The notes beneath the pieces are model-generated. The model had not been told where the DNA came from. It saw nothing but the letters and a program-made list of their open reading frames with translations, and ran no database searches. Below, one piece after another: positions 10,240-19,083 of a stretch of 64,000 nucleotides of DNA (positions within the stretch are counted from its first letter, which is position 1; every line of letters begins with the position of its first letter). Source of the DNA: Pseudomonas pisciculturae (GTDB lineage Bacteria; Pseudomonadota; Gammaproteobacteria; Pseudomonadales; Pseudomonadaceae). The stretch lies in contig NZ_JACVZE010000008.1 of assembly GCF_015461805.1 (NCBI RefSeq), positions 1 through 64,000 on the forward strand, read 5' to 3'. The translations under genes were made by a program, and so were the position numbers.

Positions 10240-11523
10240 ATGAACGCTGCGCTCGACGTTCTGCAATCCACCCATCAGCACATCAACCGCGACCGCTTGT
10301 GGCAGTCCCTGATGGACCTGGCCCAACTTGGCGCCACGCCCAAGGGCGGCGTGTGTCGCCTGGCCCTCACCGACCTCGACCGCAAGGCCCGCGATCTGTT
10401 TGTGCAGTGGTGCGAAGACGCCGGCTGCACCGTGACCGTCGACGGTATAGGTAACATCTTCGCCCGCCGCCCCGGCCGCAACCCCAACCTGCCGCCGGTG
10501 ATGACCGGCAGCCATATCGACACCCAGCCCACCGGCGGCAAGTTCGACGGTTGTTTTGGCGTGCTGGCCGGAGTGGAGGTTCTACGTACGCTTAACGACC
10601 TAAAGATCGAGACCGAAGCGCCGCTGGAAGTGGTGGTATGGACCAACGAGGAAGGCTCGCGTTTTCCGCCGTGCATGATGGGCTCAGGGGTATTTGCCAA
10701 GAAATTCAGCCTAGCGGATACCTTGGCCAAGGTTGACGCGGATGGCATTTCTGTAGGCGACGCGCTGAACGCCATCGGCTATGCGGGTACTCGTCCGGAA
10801 AGCGGTCACAAGGTCGGCGCGTATTTCGAGGCCCATATTGAACAAGGCCCGATTCTGGAGGATGAGAAAAAAACCATCGGCGTAGTGTTAGGCGCATTGG
10901 GCCAGAAGTGGTTCGACCTGAAACTGCGCGGCGTCGAAGCCCATGCCGGGCCAACACCGATGCACCTGCGCAAGGACGCCTTGGTCGGCGCGGCGGCTGT
11001 GGTTGCAGCGGTGAATGCGGCAGCGTTGGGGCATCAGCCGCATGCTTGCGGCACGGTGGGTTGTTTGCAGGCTTATCCGGGGTCGCGCAACGTCATCCCC
11101 GGCGAAGTGCGCATGACCCTGGATTTTCGTCACCTGGAACCGGCACGGCTGGACTCGATGATCGCCCAGGTACGTAACGTGATCGAAGACACCTGCGCCA
11201 AACACGGCTTGAGTTTCGAAATGGAACCCACTGCGGACTTCCCACCGCTGTACTTCGACAAAGGCTGCGTGGACGCCGTGCGCGACGCAGCCAATGGCTT
11301 GGGCCTGTCGAACATGGACATCGTCAGCGGGGCCGGGCACGACGCGATCTTCGTCGCTGAACTGGGCCCGGCGGGGATGATCTTTGTGCCGTGCGAAGGG
11401 GGCATCAGCCATAACGAAATCGAGAATGCTGCGCCGGATGATTTGGCCGCCGGCTGCGCGGTTTTGTTGAGGGCAATGGTCGCCGCCTCAGCCGCTATCG
11501 CCAGCGGCAAACTCGCCGCCTGA
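10240..11523 (+). CDS. Zn-dependent N-carbamoyl-beta-alanine amidohydrolase (beta-ureidopropionase type)
   Basis: The 427-residue enzyme is an M20/M28-type metallo-amidohydrolase of the hydantoinase/carbamoylase family. Visible metal-site and family motifs are MTGSHIDTQPTGGKFDG near residue 88, TNEEGSRFPPCMMGS near residue 130, the dimer-domain FEAHIEQGPILE, and SGAGHDA with the C-terminal CEGGISHNEIE. Given its neighbours it should hydrolyse N-carbamoyl-beta-alanine or the methylated form to beta-alanine or beta-aminoisobutyrate, CO2 and ammonia. An L-amino-acid carbamoylase or allantoate amidohydrolase would look similar, so the substrate is inferred from context. Confidence 0.9.
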   Translation: MNAALDVLQSTHQHINRDRLWQSLMDLAQLGATPKGGVCRLALTDLDRKARDLFVQWCEDAGCTVTVDGIGNIFARRPGRNPNLPPVMTGSHIDTQPTGGKFDGCFGVLAGVEVLRTLNDLKIETEAPLEVVVWTNEEGSRFPPCMMGSGVFAKKFSLADTLAKVDADGISVGDALNAIGYAGTRPESGHKVGAYFEAHIEQGPILEDEKKTIGVVLGALGQKWFDLKLRGVEAHAGPTPMHLRKDALVGAAAVVAAVNAAALGHQPHACGTVGCLQAYPGSRNVIPGEVRMTLDFRHLEPARLDSMIAQVRNVIEDTCAKHGLSFEMEPTADFPPLYFDKGCVDAVRDAANGLGLSNMDIVSGAGHDAIFVAELGPAGMIFVPCEGGISHNEIENAAPDDLAAGCAVLLRAMVAASAAIASGKLAA

Positions 11524-11539
11524 AATGCAGTTCAAAACT

Positions 11540-11628
11540 GTGGGAGGGGGCTTGCTCCCGATGGCGGTGTGTCAGCTACATATGTATCAGCTGACACGTC
11601 GCTATCGGGAGCAAGCCCCCTCCCACAT
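11540..11628. repeat. REPIN adjoining the RAYT gene
   Basis: GTGGGAGGGGGCTTGCTCCC at 11540 is mirrored by GGGAGCAAGCCCCCTCCCAC ending at 11627. A second, inner inverted repeat (TGTCAGCT/AGCTGACA) lies between the arms. It begins 18 bases past the right end of the RAYT coding region. Confidence 0.9.
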
Positions 11629-11645
11629 TTGAACTGTGTTGGCAG

Positions 11646-12104
11646 TTAGATCCAGATGGCATCCCATAGTGGGTAGTCGCCAATTCGCTCGACCAAACCT
11701 GCCCGTAGCGGGTTGGCCACCACATACCTGGCCATCTTCACCAAATCATCTTCCTTGCGCAGTGCTCGATCATGAAAACTCTCCTGCCAAAGCCGCCCTT
11801 TGCGCCCGCTTGCCCCGTTGACGGTCCGTGTGCTTTTAGATTTCACCTGACACATCAGATCCGCCAGCGATCCCTTTTTCAACTCGATAATCCAATGAAA
11901 GTGGTCAGGCATGATCACCCACGCCAGCGAATTCGCCAGCCCTTGGTACTGAACCAGGCGAAACTGCCAAACCACCAGCCGACCGAGATAAAAGTTGCTA
12001 AAAATGGGCGTGTGTTCGTGGGTGTTGGTGGTGATGAGATAGATGCGGTTGGGCTCGCTGAAACGCCCGATACGCAGGCGGTTTGACGCCGGTAGATCTG
12101 CCAT
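11646..12104 (-). CDS. REP-associated tyrosine transposase (RAYT)
   Basis: The 152-residue protein belongs to the Y1 transposase group related to IS200/IS605 TnpA. It has the HxH metal motif in MPDHFHWII near residue 66 and the likely catalytic tyrosine in ARYVVANPLRAGLV near residue 128. RAYTs are single-copy domesticated transposases thought to move or maintain the REP/REPIN sequences around them. This one is bracketed by REPINs of one subtype (11540-11628 and 12199-12294), the usual arrangement of a RAYT with its cognate repeats. It ends in WDAIWI and appears intact. Confidence 0.9.
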   Translation of the reverse strand: MADLPASNRLRIGRFSEPNRIYLITTNTHEHTPIFSNFYLGRLVVWQFRLVQYQGLANSLAWVIMPDHFHWIIELKKGSLADLMCQVKSKSTRTVNGASGRKGRLWQESFHDRALRKEDDLVKMARYVVANPLRAGLVERIGDYPLWDAIWI

Positions 12105-12198
12105 TCCCTGGCCCTCTCAAGGTGTGTGTTGAGAGGCTAGATGGGTGTGCAAGAAGTTGATGGGCAGGCTGTTGGCAGGATGTGTCTGGGCAGGCGCT

Positions 12199-12294
12199 AT
12201 CGGGAGCAAGCCCCCTCCCACATTGGATCTGCGGTGTTTATACAATCTGTGTCTTGCGCAGAACCCATGTGGGAGGGGGCTTGCTCCCGATGCG
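12199..12294. repeat. REP pair upstream of the RAYT gene
   Basis: ATCGGGAGCAAGCCCCCTCC (from 12199) and CATGTGGGAGGGGGCTTGCT (from 12266) are two REPs of the same subtype as 11540-11628. They are arranged the opposite way round, with the variable ends facing outwards. Confidence 0.85.
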
Positions 12295-12314
12295 GTGCGT
12301 CAGTCGCAGCAGTT

Positions 12315-13736
12315 TTAACCGGCACGCCTTTGCCAGCCGCCGCCAAGGGCTGTGATCAAGCCGACGCTGGCTTGCAGTTGTCGCGTCTGCACCGCCTGCA
12401 ACGTTCTCTGTGCCTGCAACGCCGCCGTCTGTGCAGTCACCACATCCAGATAACTCACCGCCCCGGCCTGGTAGCTGTTCATCGCCAGCGTTTGGGTGTG
12501 CTGCGCTGCATCCGCCGCTGCTTGTTCATCCTGCGCTTCCTGCTGCAAATCCCTCAGTTGCCCCAGGTTGTCTTCAACTTCGCGGATGGCTTTGAGCACA
12601 TGACTACGGTACTGCGCCGAGGCTTCTTCGAATTCGGCTTTTGCCTGGCGTTCATTGGCGCTCAGGCGGCCGCCATCGAAGATCGGCAGGTTGACCAGCG
12701 GCCCCAGCGCCCAATAGCGATTACCCGCCGAGAGCAAATTGCCAACGCCCTGGGTCTGCCCGCCTATCAGCCCGGTCAGGCTGAAGTCCGGGTACCACGC
12801 GGCCTTGGCCACGCCGATATTGGCGTTGGCGGCGAACACCCGGCGTTCTGCCGCAGCGATATCCGGGCGGCGTTGCAACAGGTGGCTGGGCAGTTGCGAA
12901 GGAATGCCTGGCAAGGTGATTAGTTGCTGGCTCGGCGGCAATGAAAAATCACTCGCCGCCACGCCCACCAGTTCGCCGATGGCATGCTCGGTGAGGTTGC
13001 GTTGGCCGCGTACTTCATCCAGCTGCGCCTTGGCTTGCGCGAGTTGGTTTTGCGCGCGGGTCAGGTCCAGCTCCGAAGCGATCTGGCCTTCGTAGCGACT
13101 GCGCGTGAGTTGTAGCGCCTGGCTGAAATCCTCCAGCGAACTGTTGAGAATCCGTGCCTGGGCGTCGAGCCCATTGAGCTGCACATACAAGGTCGCCAAC
13201 TGGTGTTGCAGGCTCAGGCGCGCCACCGCTAGATCGTCGGCGGACGCTTGCGCCTGGGCATCGCCGGCCGCCACCTGGTTGCGGATTTTGCCCCAGAGGT
13301 CCAGGTCGTAACTCAGGGAAAAACCAGCGGTGTTGCTGTTGTAGACCGACGGCTGGGTATCGCCCCGCAGCGGTCGTGAGTCCGACTGGCGTTGTCGCAA
13401 CGGCTGCGCACTGGCAGTGATCTGCGGGAACAGCCCGGCATGCAATTGGCTGGCATACGCCTGGGACGCGTCAAAGTGCGCCAGCGCGGCGGCCAAATCC
13501 GGGTTGGCCTTGAGCAGTTGCTGTTGCAGGCCGCTCAGGCGCGAATCGTTGTAGAGCGTCCACCATTGAGGCGCCAATGGGTCGGACGGTTGCGCGCTGT
13601 GCCACGGGCCGTCGCTGGTTTGTTCGCGATAGCCCGCTGGCAAATCAACCGAGGGCACCTTGTAGGTCGGCGCCATTGAGCAGCCCTGTAATGCCAGCAG
13701 CATCAAGGCGGTGAGGGGCTTAAGCCTTGGGTGCAT
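12315..13736 (-). CDS. RND efflux outer-membrane factor, NodT/OprM-type lipoprotein
   Basis: The protein is about 473 residues with a lipoprotein signal ending LLALQGC (Cys19) and two TolC/OEP repeats. The family mark PTYKVPSVDLPAGYRE lies at the start and the second repeat includes RRPDIAAAERRVFAANANIGVAKAAWYPDFSLTG. It forms the trimeric outer-membrane channel of the pump encoded just upstream. ATG 13736 is preferred because GGAGG lies five bases before it; a GTG two codons earlier is also possible. It overlaps the end of the adaptor gene and is the last gene of the three-gene operon. Confidence 0.9.
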   Translation of the reverse strand: MHPRLKPLTALMLLALQGCSMAPTYKVPSVDLPAGYREQTSDGPWHSAQPSDPLAPQWWTLYNDSRLSGLQQQLLKANPDLAAALAHFDASQAYASQLHAGLFPQITASAQPLRQRQSDSRPLRGDTQPSVYNSNTAGFSLSYDLDLWGKIRNQVAAGDAQAQASADDLAVARLSLQHQLATLYVQLNGLDAQARILNSSLEDFSQALQLTRSRYEGQIASELDLTRAQNQLAQAKAQLDEVRGQRNLTEHAIGELVGVAASDFSLPPSQQLITLPGIPSQLPSHLLQRRPDIAAAERRVFAANANIGVAKAAWYPDFSLTGLIGGQTQGVGNLLSAGNRYWALGPLVNLPIFDGGRLSANERQAKAEFEEASAQYRSHVLKAIREVEDNLGQLRDLQQEAQDEQAAADAAQHTQTLAMNSYQAGAVSYLDVVTAQTAALQAQRTLQAVQTRQLQASVGLITALGGGWQRRAG

Positions 13737-14889
13737 GCGCACCTCCGGAGGCCGCTGCCAGTTGCACCGGGTCGCCTTCGCGCAGGGCGTCGGGTGGGTT
13801 GTCGACGACGCGGTCGGCGGGTTTCAGGCCTTGGTCGATGACCAGGCGTTCGCCGAGGTCCAGGCCGATGTGGATGGTTTGCAGATGCACATGATTCTGC
13901 GCGTCCAACACAGCGACTTGGGTGCCTTGGGCACGGAAGATCAGGGCGCTGGCGGGAATGCTAACGCCGTGGGTGTCTGCTGGAATCGGCAGTGTCGCTT
14001 CGGCGTAGTCACCCGGCAGCAATTCGCCCTTGGGATTGTCGGCCACGAACTGCGCGAGCAAGGTGCCGGAGCGGCGATCAATGGCGGTGGAGTCGCCAAT
14101 CAGGCGCGCCTTGAAGTGTTCACCGGGATGCTCGGGCACGGTCAGCTCGGCTTCAAGGCCTGGGTGGATGACGGCCGCGTAGTTCTGCGGCACCGGCACG
14201 TACAGGCGCAGTTGGTGAGTGTCGGCGATATTGAACAACTCCGGGTCGCTGTCGGTATCGGCTTTGATCAACTGGCCGATATCGGTGTTGCGCGCGGTGA
14301 TGGTACCGGCGAACGGTGCGCGCAGGGTCTTGTAGCTTTCCAGTGCCGACAGCCTTGCGTAGTCGGCTGCGGCGGCTTCGGCGTTGGCCTTGGCGGCCGC
14401 GGCGTTGGAGGTTTTTTCATCGGCCTCCTGACGTGATACCGAGTGGCTGGCCAACAGGTTTTGCCAGCGCGTGGCCGTGGTTGCGGCCAGGCGTGCGTTG
14501 GCCTGTTCCTGAATCAGGCGGGCGTGGGTTTGGGCTAGTTGTTGGTCCAAATCCGGGCTGTCGATTTCGGCAAGGATCTGCCCGGCTTTGACCTGGGTGC
14601 CGATATCGGCTTTCCAGTCTTTCAAGTAGCCGCTGACCCGTGCATGGATCGGCGCCTTGCTCCAGGCTTCCAGGTGTGCGGGCAAGCGCAGGGTGTCGCC
14701 GGCGGCGTTTTGTTGCGGTTGGAACACCATCACTTGCGCGATGGCGGCGGTTTCCGTCCACGCAGTAACCGATTGCTCGTGCAATGTACGGGCGTGCAGG
14801 CCGTTGGCGACCAGCAGGGCGGCCAGTGTCAGGCCGCCGACACCCATGAGCATCAGACGCTTGCGCGAGGGTTGGTGATCAGACGACAT
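13720..14889 (-). CDS. RND efflux periplasmic adaptor (membrane fusion protein)
   Basis: The 389-residue adaptor has an N-terminal membrane anchor (RLMLMGVGGLTLAALLVANG, residues 11-30). A split biotinyl-lipoyl domain (KAPIHARVSGYLKDWKADIGTQVKAGQILAEIDSP and the later FAGTITARNTDIGQLI) encloses a coiled-coil hairpin, followed by a beta-barrel domain. It joins the inner-membrane pump to the outer-membrane channel. The start at 14889 overlaps the pump gene's stop by 11 bases. An upstream in-frame extension lies inside the pump gene and is rejected. Confidence 0.9.
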   Translation of the reverse strand: MSSDHQPSRKRLMLMGVGGLTLAALLVANGLHARTLHEQSVTAWTETAAIAQVMVFQPQQNAAGDTLRLPAHLEAWSKAPIHARVSGYLKDWKADIGTQVKAGQILAEIDSPDLDQQLAQTHARLIQEQANARLAATTATRWQNLLASHSVSRQEADEKTSNAAAAKANAEAAAADYARLSALESYKTLRAPFAGTITARNTDIGQLIKADTDSDPELFNIADTHQLRLYVPVPQNYAAVIHPGLEAELTVPEHPGEHFKARLIGDSTAIDRRSGTLLAQFVADNPKGELLPGDYAEATLPIPADTHGVSIPASALIFRAQGTQVAVLDAQNHVHLQTIHIGLDLGERLVIDQGLKPADRVVDNPPDALREGDPVQLAAASGGAHAPKA

Positions 14890-17800
14890 GTGGGGTTTCT
14901 CCTGCAACAGCGCGAGTAGGGTGACGCCCGTGGACCAGGCTGAAAACCACGGGTACAAACAACAGGGTGGCGACGGTGGCGAAGATCAAGCCACCAATCA
15001 CCGCCCGGCCGAGGGGGGCGTTTTGTTCTTCGGAAAGGGCCAGCGGCAACATGCCGATGATCATCGCCAGGGCGGTCATGCACACCGGGCGGAAGCGCGT
15101 GTAGCCGGCCTCCATCGCGGCCTTGAGCGCATCACCATGCTCGGCCAGGCGTTCGCGGCAGAAGCTCACCACCAGGATCGAGTTGGCGGTGGCCACGCCC
15201 ATGCACAAGATGGCCCCGGTCAGTGCCGGCACCGACAGCGAGGTGCCGCTGAGGAACAGCATCCAGACGATCCCTGCGAGTGCCGCCGGCAATGCGGTGA
15301 TGATCACGAACGGGTCGGCCCAGGATTGGAAATTGACTACGATCAGCAGGTAAATCAGCACCACCGCGCCCAGCAGGCCCAGGCTCAGGCCGCTGAAGGC
15401 TTCGTGCAGTGCATCGATCTGCCCATGCAGGCTGATGGTCGCGCCTTTGGGGCGCATTGACGCGGTGTTATCCAGCACCTTTTGCACATCCCGTGCTACG
15501 CCGCCGAGGTCGCGGCCCTGTACGTTGGCGTAGAGGTCCAGGGTCGGCTCGATGTTGTAGTGGGTCACCACCGCCGGGCTTTGCACGCGAGAAATGCTCG
15601 CCACGCCGCCGAGGATTTGCGACTGGCCGTTGGCACCGGTCACCGGTAGCGCTTCCAGTGACGGCAGGCTGTCGAGGCGGTATTGCGGCGTGGCCGCGAC
15701 GATGGAGTACGACACGCCATTGGCCGGGTTGAGCCAGAAGGTCGGCGCGGTCTGCGAGGTGCCGGCCAGGGAGGCGACCATGCTGTTGGTGACGTCGCGC
15801 TCGGTGATGCCCAAGCCGTTGGCACGCAGGCGGTCCACATTCACTTGCAGCGACGGGTAGCCGGTGGACTGCTGGATGCGCAGGTCGGCGATACCGGGTA
15901 CGTGTTGCAGGCGGCGCTCAAGCTCTACCGCGTAGGCACGGTTTTGTGCATCGTTGCGCCCGGAGATTTTCACGTCCAGCGGAGCCGGGGCGCCGAAGTT
16001 GAGGATCTGGCTGCTGATGTCGGCTGGCAGGAATGCGAAGTGACTGCCGGGGAAGCTTTGCGGCAGGGCTTCACGCAGTTTTTTCACGTAGTCGGCGGTG
16101 GGGGCGTGGTCCTTTTTCAGGCTGACCTGGATGTCGCCGTCCTGCGGGCCGATGGTGCCGCTGCTGCTGTAGGCCATGTCGATGCCGCTCAGCGGGATGC
16201 CGATGTTGTCGACGATGGTGTCCAGTTCTTCGGCAGGGATCACTTCGCGGATTCGCGCTTCGATACGGTCGAAGGCGGCGGCGCTTTCTTCAATGCGCGT
16301 GCCCAGCGGCAGGCGCACATGCAGGGCCAGGGCGCCTGCGTCGGTGGCCGGGAAGAAGTCCTGGCCCAGGCTTGGCAGCAGCAGGAACGAGGCGAGTACA
16401 CAGGCCAGGAAGCCGACGATAAAGCGCTTGCGGTTGCCCAGCGCCAACATCAACAGGCCATGGTAGGTGTCGCGGATATTCGAGAAGTGGCGCTCGAAAC
16501 CCTGCTGGAAATTCAGCACCGCTTGCAGCAGCGCATTTCGCGGAGGTTTGTGCTGCTCGCCCTCGTGGTGGTTGATGAATTGATCTTCCGGGTGATGCCC
16601 TTCGCCTTGCTCCGGTGTGTGGGGCTTGAGCAGGAACATCGCCAGGGTTGGCACCAGGGTGCGCGAGAGGATGAACGAACTGGCCATGGCAAAGATCACC
16701 GCCAGGGCCATGGGCCGGAACAGATAACCGGCGATGCCTTGCAGCAGGAACATCGGCACGAACACGATGCAGATACACAGCAGCGAGACGAACGCGGGGC
16801 CGACGATCTGCGCGGCGCCGTCGAGGATCGCGGTTTTCACCGACTTGCCTTGTTCCAGGTGCCAGTTGATGTTTTCGATGGTCACCGTGGCGTCATCCAC
16901 CAGGATACCCACGGCCAACGCCAGCCCGCCCAACGTCATCACGTTGAGGGTTTGCCCGCTCACCGCCAGCAGCGCGATGGCCGACAAGACTGCCAGGGGA
17001 ATCGAGGCGGCGATGATCAGCGTCGAACGCCAGCTGCCGAGAAACAGCAGGATCATCGCGCTGGTCAGCAGTGCGGCAATGATGCCTTCCTGGGCCACGC
17101 TGCCCACCGATTGCTTGACGAACACCGAGGCATCACCCAGCAGCGAAGTCTTCAGCGACGGCGGCAGGGTTTCGTTGATGCGCGGCAGCATCTGGCGGAT
17201 GCCGTCGATGATCGACAGGGTGGAGATGCTGCCGTTTTTCAACGCCGGCATCAGCACGGCGCGGTGGCCGTCGACGCGTACGATGTTGGTCTGCGGCGGC
17301 GAGCCGTCCCGTACGTGAGCCACTTGGCCGATGGTGATCAGCGCGCCATCCACGGTCTTGATCGGCAAGTCGTTAAGCTCGTCGATCGCCTTGGGGCTGT
17401 TGTTGAGCAAGATCGTGTATTCGTTGGGGCCGAGTTTGGCGGTGCCCACCGGAATGATCTGGTTCTGCAAGGCCAGGGCGTTGCCCACGTCCTGCGCCGA
17501 CAGGCCTTTGGCGGCCAGCGCCTGCGGGTCGAGGTCGAGGGTGATCTGGCGTTGCTTGCCGCCCATGGGGGTGGGCATGGCCAGGCCGGGCAGGGCGCTC
17601 AGGGGCAGGCGGATATTGTTCTGCACCAGGTCGCGGATCTTCGCCTCCGAGAGGCTGGGGCTGGAGAACGCCATTTGCAGGATCGGCACCGTGGAGGCGC
17701 TGTAGTTGAGGATCAGCGGCGGCGTGATGCCCGGTGGCATCTGCTTGAGCACGGTTTGTGACACCGCCGTGACTTGGGCGTTGGCGGTACGGATATCTAC

Positions 17801-18100
17801 GCCGGGCTGGAAGAAGATCTTGACGATGCCCATGCCGGGCAGCGATTGCGATTCGATATGTTCGATGTCGTTGACGGTGGTACTCAGGGAGCGTTCATAG
17901 GTATAGATCACCCGACCGGCCATGGCGTCTGGCGACAGGCCGTTGTACTGCCACACCACGGCGACCACAGGGATGCCAATATCGGGAAACACGTCGGTGG
18001 GAGTTCGCAGGGCCGCCATCGGCCCGATGATGCAGATGAATATGGCCAACACGATAAAGGTGTATGGCTTTTGCAGTGCGGTCTTTACCAGCCCGAGCAT
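14879..18100 (-). CDS. RND-family efflux pump, inner-membrane permease
   Basis: The 1073-residue protein is a full HAE-type RND pump with one membrane segment at residues 10-30, two large periplasmic domains and two clusters of membrane helices. Charged residues for proton relay occur in GGLALAVGILVDDATVTIENI (about residue 400). The start MLGLVKTALQKPYTF at 18100 has GGAG about 8 bases upstream; a 30-codon upstream extension has no ribosome site. An unusual feature is a histidine- and glutamate-rich central linker (HTPEQGEGHHPEDQFINHH). The pump gene comes first in the operon, before adaptor and channel, not adaptor-first as in mexAB-oprM. The substrate is unknown. Confidence 0.92.
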   Translation of the reverse strand: MLGLVKTALQKPYTFIVLAIFICIIGPMAALRTPTDVFPDIGIPVVAVVWQYNGLSPDAMAGRVIYTYERSLSTTVNDIEHIESQSLPGMGIVKIFFQPGVDIRTANAQVTAVSQTVLKQMPPGITPPLILNYSASTVPILQMAFSSPSLSEAKIRDLVQNNIRLPLSALPGLAMPTPMGGKQRQITLDLDPQALAAKGLSAQDVGNALALQNQIIPVGTAKLGPNEYTILLNNSPKAIDELNDLPIKTVDGALITIGQVAHVRDGSPPQTNIVRVDGHRAVLMPALKNGSISTLSIIDGIRQMLPRINETLPPSLKTSLLGDASVFVKQSVGSVAQEGIIAALLTSAMILLFLGSWRSTLIIAASIPLAVLSAIALLAVSGQTLNVMTLGGLALAVGILVDDATVTIENINWHLEQGKSVKTAILDGAAQIVGPAFVSLLCICIVFVPMFLLQGIAGYLFRPMALAVIFAMASSFILSRTLVPTLAMFLLKPHTPEQGEGHHPEDQFINHHEGEQHKPPRNALLQAVLNFQQGFERHFSNIRDTYHGLLMLALGNRKRFIVGFLACVLASFLLLPSLGQDFFPATDAGALALHVRLPLGTRIEESAAAFDRIEARIREVIPAEELDTIVDNIGIPLSGIDMAYSSSGTIGPQDGDIQVSLKKDHAPTADYVKKLREALPQSFPGSHFAFLPADISSQILNFGAPAPLDVKISGRNDAQNRAYAVELERRLQHVPGIADLRIQQSTGYPSLQVNVDRLRANGLGITERDVTNSMVASLAGTSQTAPTFWLNPANGVSYSIVAATPQYRLDSLPSLEALPVTGANGQSQILGGVASISRVQSPAVVTHYNIEPTLDLYANVQGRDLGGVARDVQKVLDNTASMRPKGATISLHGQIDALHEAFSGLSLGLLGAVVLIYLLIVVNFQSWADPFVIITALPAALAGIVWMLFLSGTSLSVPALTGAILCMGVATANSILVVSFCRERLAEHGDALKAAMEAGYTRFRPVCMTALAMIIGMLPLALSEEQNAPLGRAVIGGLIFATVATLLFVPVVFSLVHGRHPTRAVAGETPHVV

Positions 18101-18297
18101 GCGTGAGTCTCCGGAGAAAGCAGGATTGCAAACCCCGGCAGTCTTGCCCGACCCACCTAACACGCACCTTTCAGCCAGGTGAAGGAACATTTAGGTTGGG
18201 GCTTAAGATCGTTTCATCTGTATTCATTTGTTCTACGCAGGCCAGCTCTCCAAGCTTGTAACCCATTGGACACATCGTCTTCCCTTGGAGCCCTGCC

Positions 18298-18723
18298 ATG
18301 TCACTTAAACCTAAGTCACTTAACCCTCTGTTGTTGATTCCCGCCCTCGGTGCCGTGCTGTTATTATCGGCGTGCGCCGGCCCGATCCCGAAAGCGGACC
18401 CGAGCGAAGCCTGGATTGGTTTGAAAGAAGACGCGCCGAATGACCTGATGGCCGAGCGCGTGGACGGCAAGCGTGTGGATGACGGGCGTTTTTTTGAGGT
18501 GACCCCAGGGGATCATCGCCTGGACGTGACGTTATTCGAAGAGGAACCCGGTGACGACAACCAGCGGGATTGCCAGGGCCGGGTCGAGTACCAGGATTTC
18601 AAGGCGGGTGAGCACTACACCCTGACGGAATCAAGCTTGGGCACCACCGTGCGCGCATCCCTGAAGGATGGCCATGGCAAGGAAGTCGCAGCAACGCAGG
18701 ACTTCAGTTGCATGCCCGGCTAG
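18298..18723 (+). CDS. Small lipoprotein of unknown function
   Basis: The 141-residue protein has a lipoprotein signal ending LLLSAC (Cys26), then a small acidic domain with GRFFEVTPGDHRLDVTLFEEE and FKAGEHYTLTESSLG. This resembles PEGA-like or other small envelope domains that present a short beta-sandwich, but I do not recognise a named family. The start ATG 18298 follows TTGGAG. The gene shares a CTAG with the stop of the convergent small gene at 18720. Confidence 0.7.
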   Translation: MSLKPKSLNPLLLIPALGAVLLLSACAGPIPKADPSEAWIGLKEDAPNDLMAERVDGKRVDDGRFFEVTPGDHRLDVTLFEEEPGDDNQRDCQGRVEYQDFKAGEHYTLTESSLGTTVRASLKDGHGKEVAATQDFSCMPG

Positions 18724-18872
18724 GCGTGATGCACCGCCGCCTTGTGGGGCTTCGCGGGTTTAACGTGGGGGTGATGGTGCCGGCGCGTAATGCGCAACAC
18801 CCCCCACAACATAGCGCCGGCAACGGCCAGCCAACCGCAGATCAACATTAAAATCGTTGTAGCAAGGCTCAT
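18720..18872 (-). CDS. 50-residue single-pass membrane protein with histidine-rich tail
   Basis: The protein starts MSLATTILMLICGWLAVAGA, forming one membrane helix (residues about 5-27), and ends in a basic tail containing RRHHHPHVKPAKPHKAAVHH. A very strong ribosome site, AAAGGAGG, lies 6 bases before ATG 18872, which supports real translation. Its TAG stop overlaps the convergent lipoprotein's stop. No function is recognised; the six-histidine tail could bind metal or haem, which is speculation. Confidence 0.6.
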   Translation of the reverse strand: MSLATTILMLICGWLAVAGAMLWGVLRITRRHHHPHVKPAKPHKAAVHHA

Positions 18873-18886
18873 TCTGGCCTCCTTTC

Positions 18887-18900
18887 GCCCCGTACGGGGC
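18887..18900. promoter_or_regulatory. Perfect GC-rich palindrome in the leader of the 50-residue gene
   Basis: GCCCCGTACGGGGC is a perfect 14-base palindrome a few bases upstream of the AAAGGAGG ribosome site. It could be an operator or a small leader structure. Confidence 0.35.
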
Positions 18901-19083
18901 ACACACAGTCTTCTCAATGGACAGTCTAGCTACCTGGCGGTTGCCTGCTATTGACCAATGGTCGTGTCTGTCCAACTTCTTTGCTCTATGCCGGGTGTTT
19001 TACTGGCGCTTGAGGCTATACCCGCGTGGCAGAGCGTCCTATGATCATCGGCCTTACCGGCAGTTGATCAAGAGAGTAAAAAA

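Noticed and set aside
15683-17761. Long plus-strand frame opposite the RND pump gene
   Set aside because: It lies wholly antisense to a complete RND pump, has no recognisable motif and has the composition of a shadow frame.
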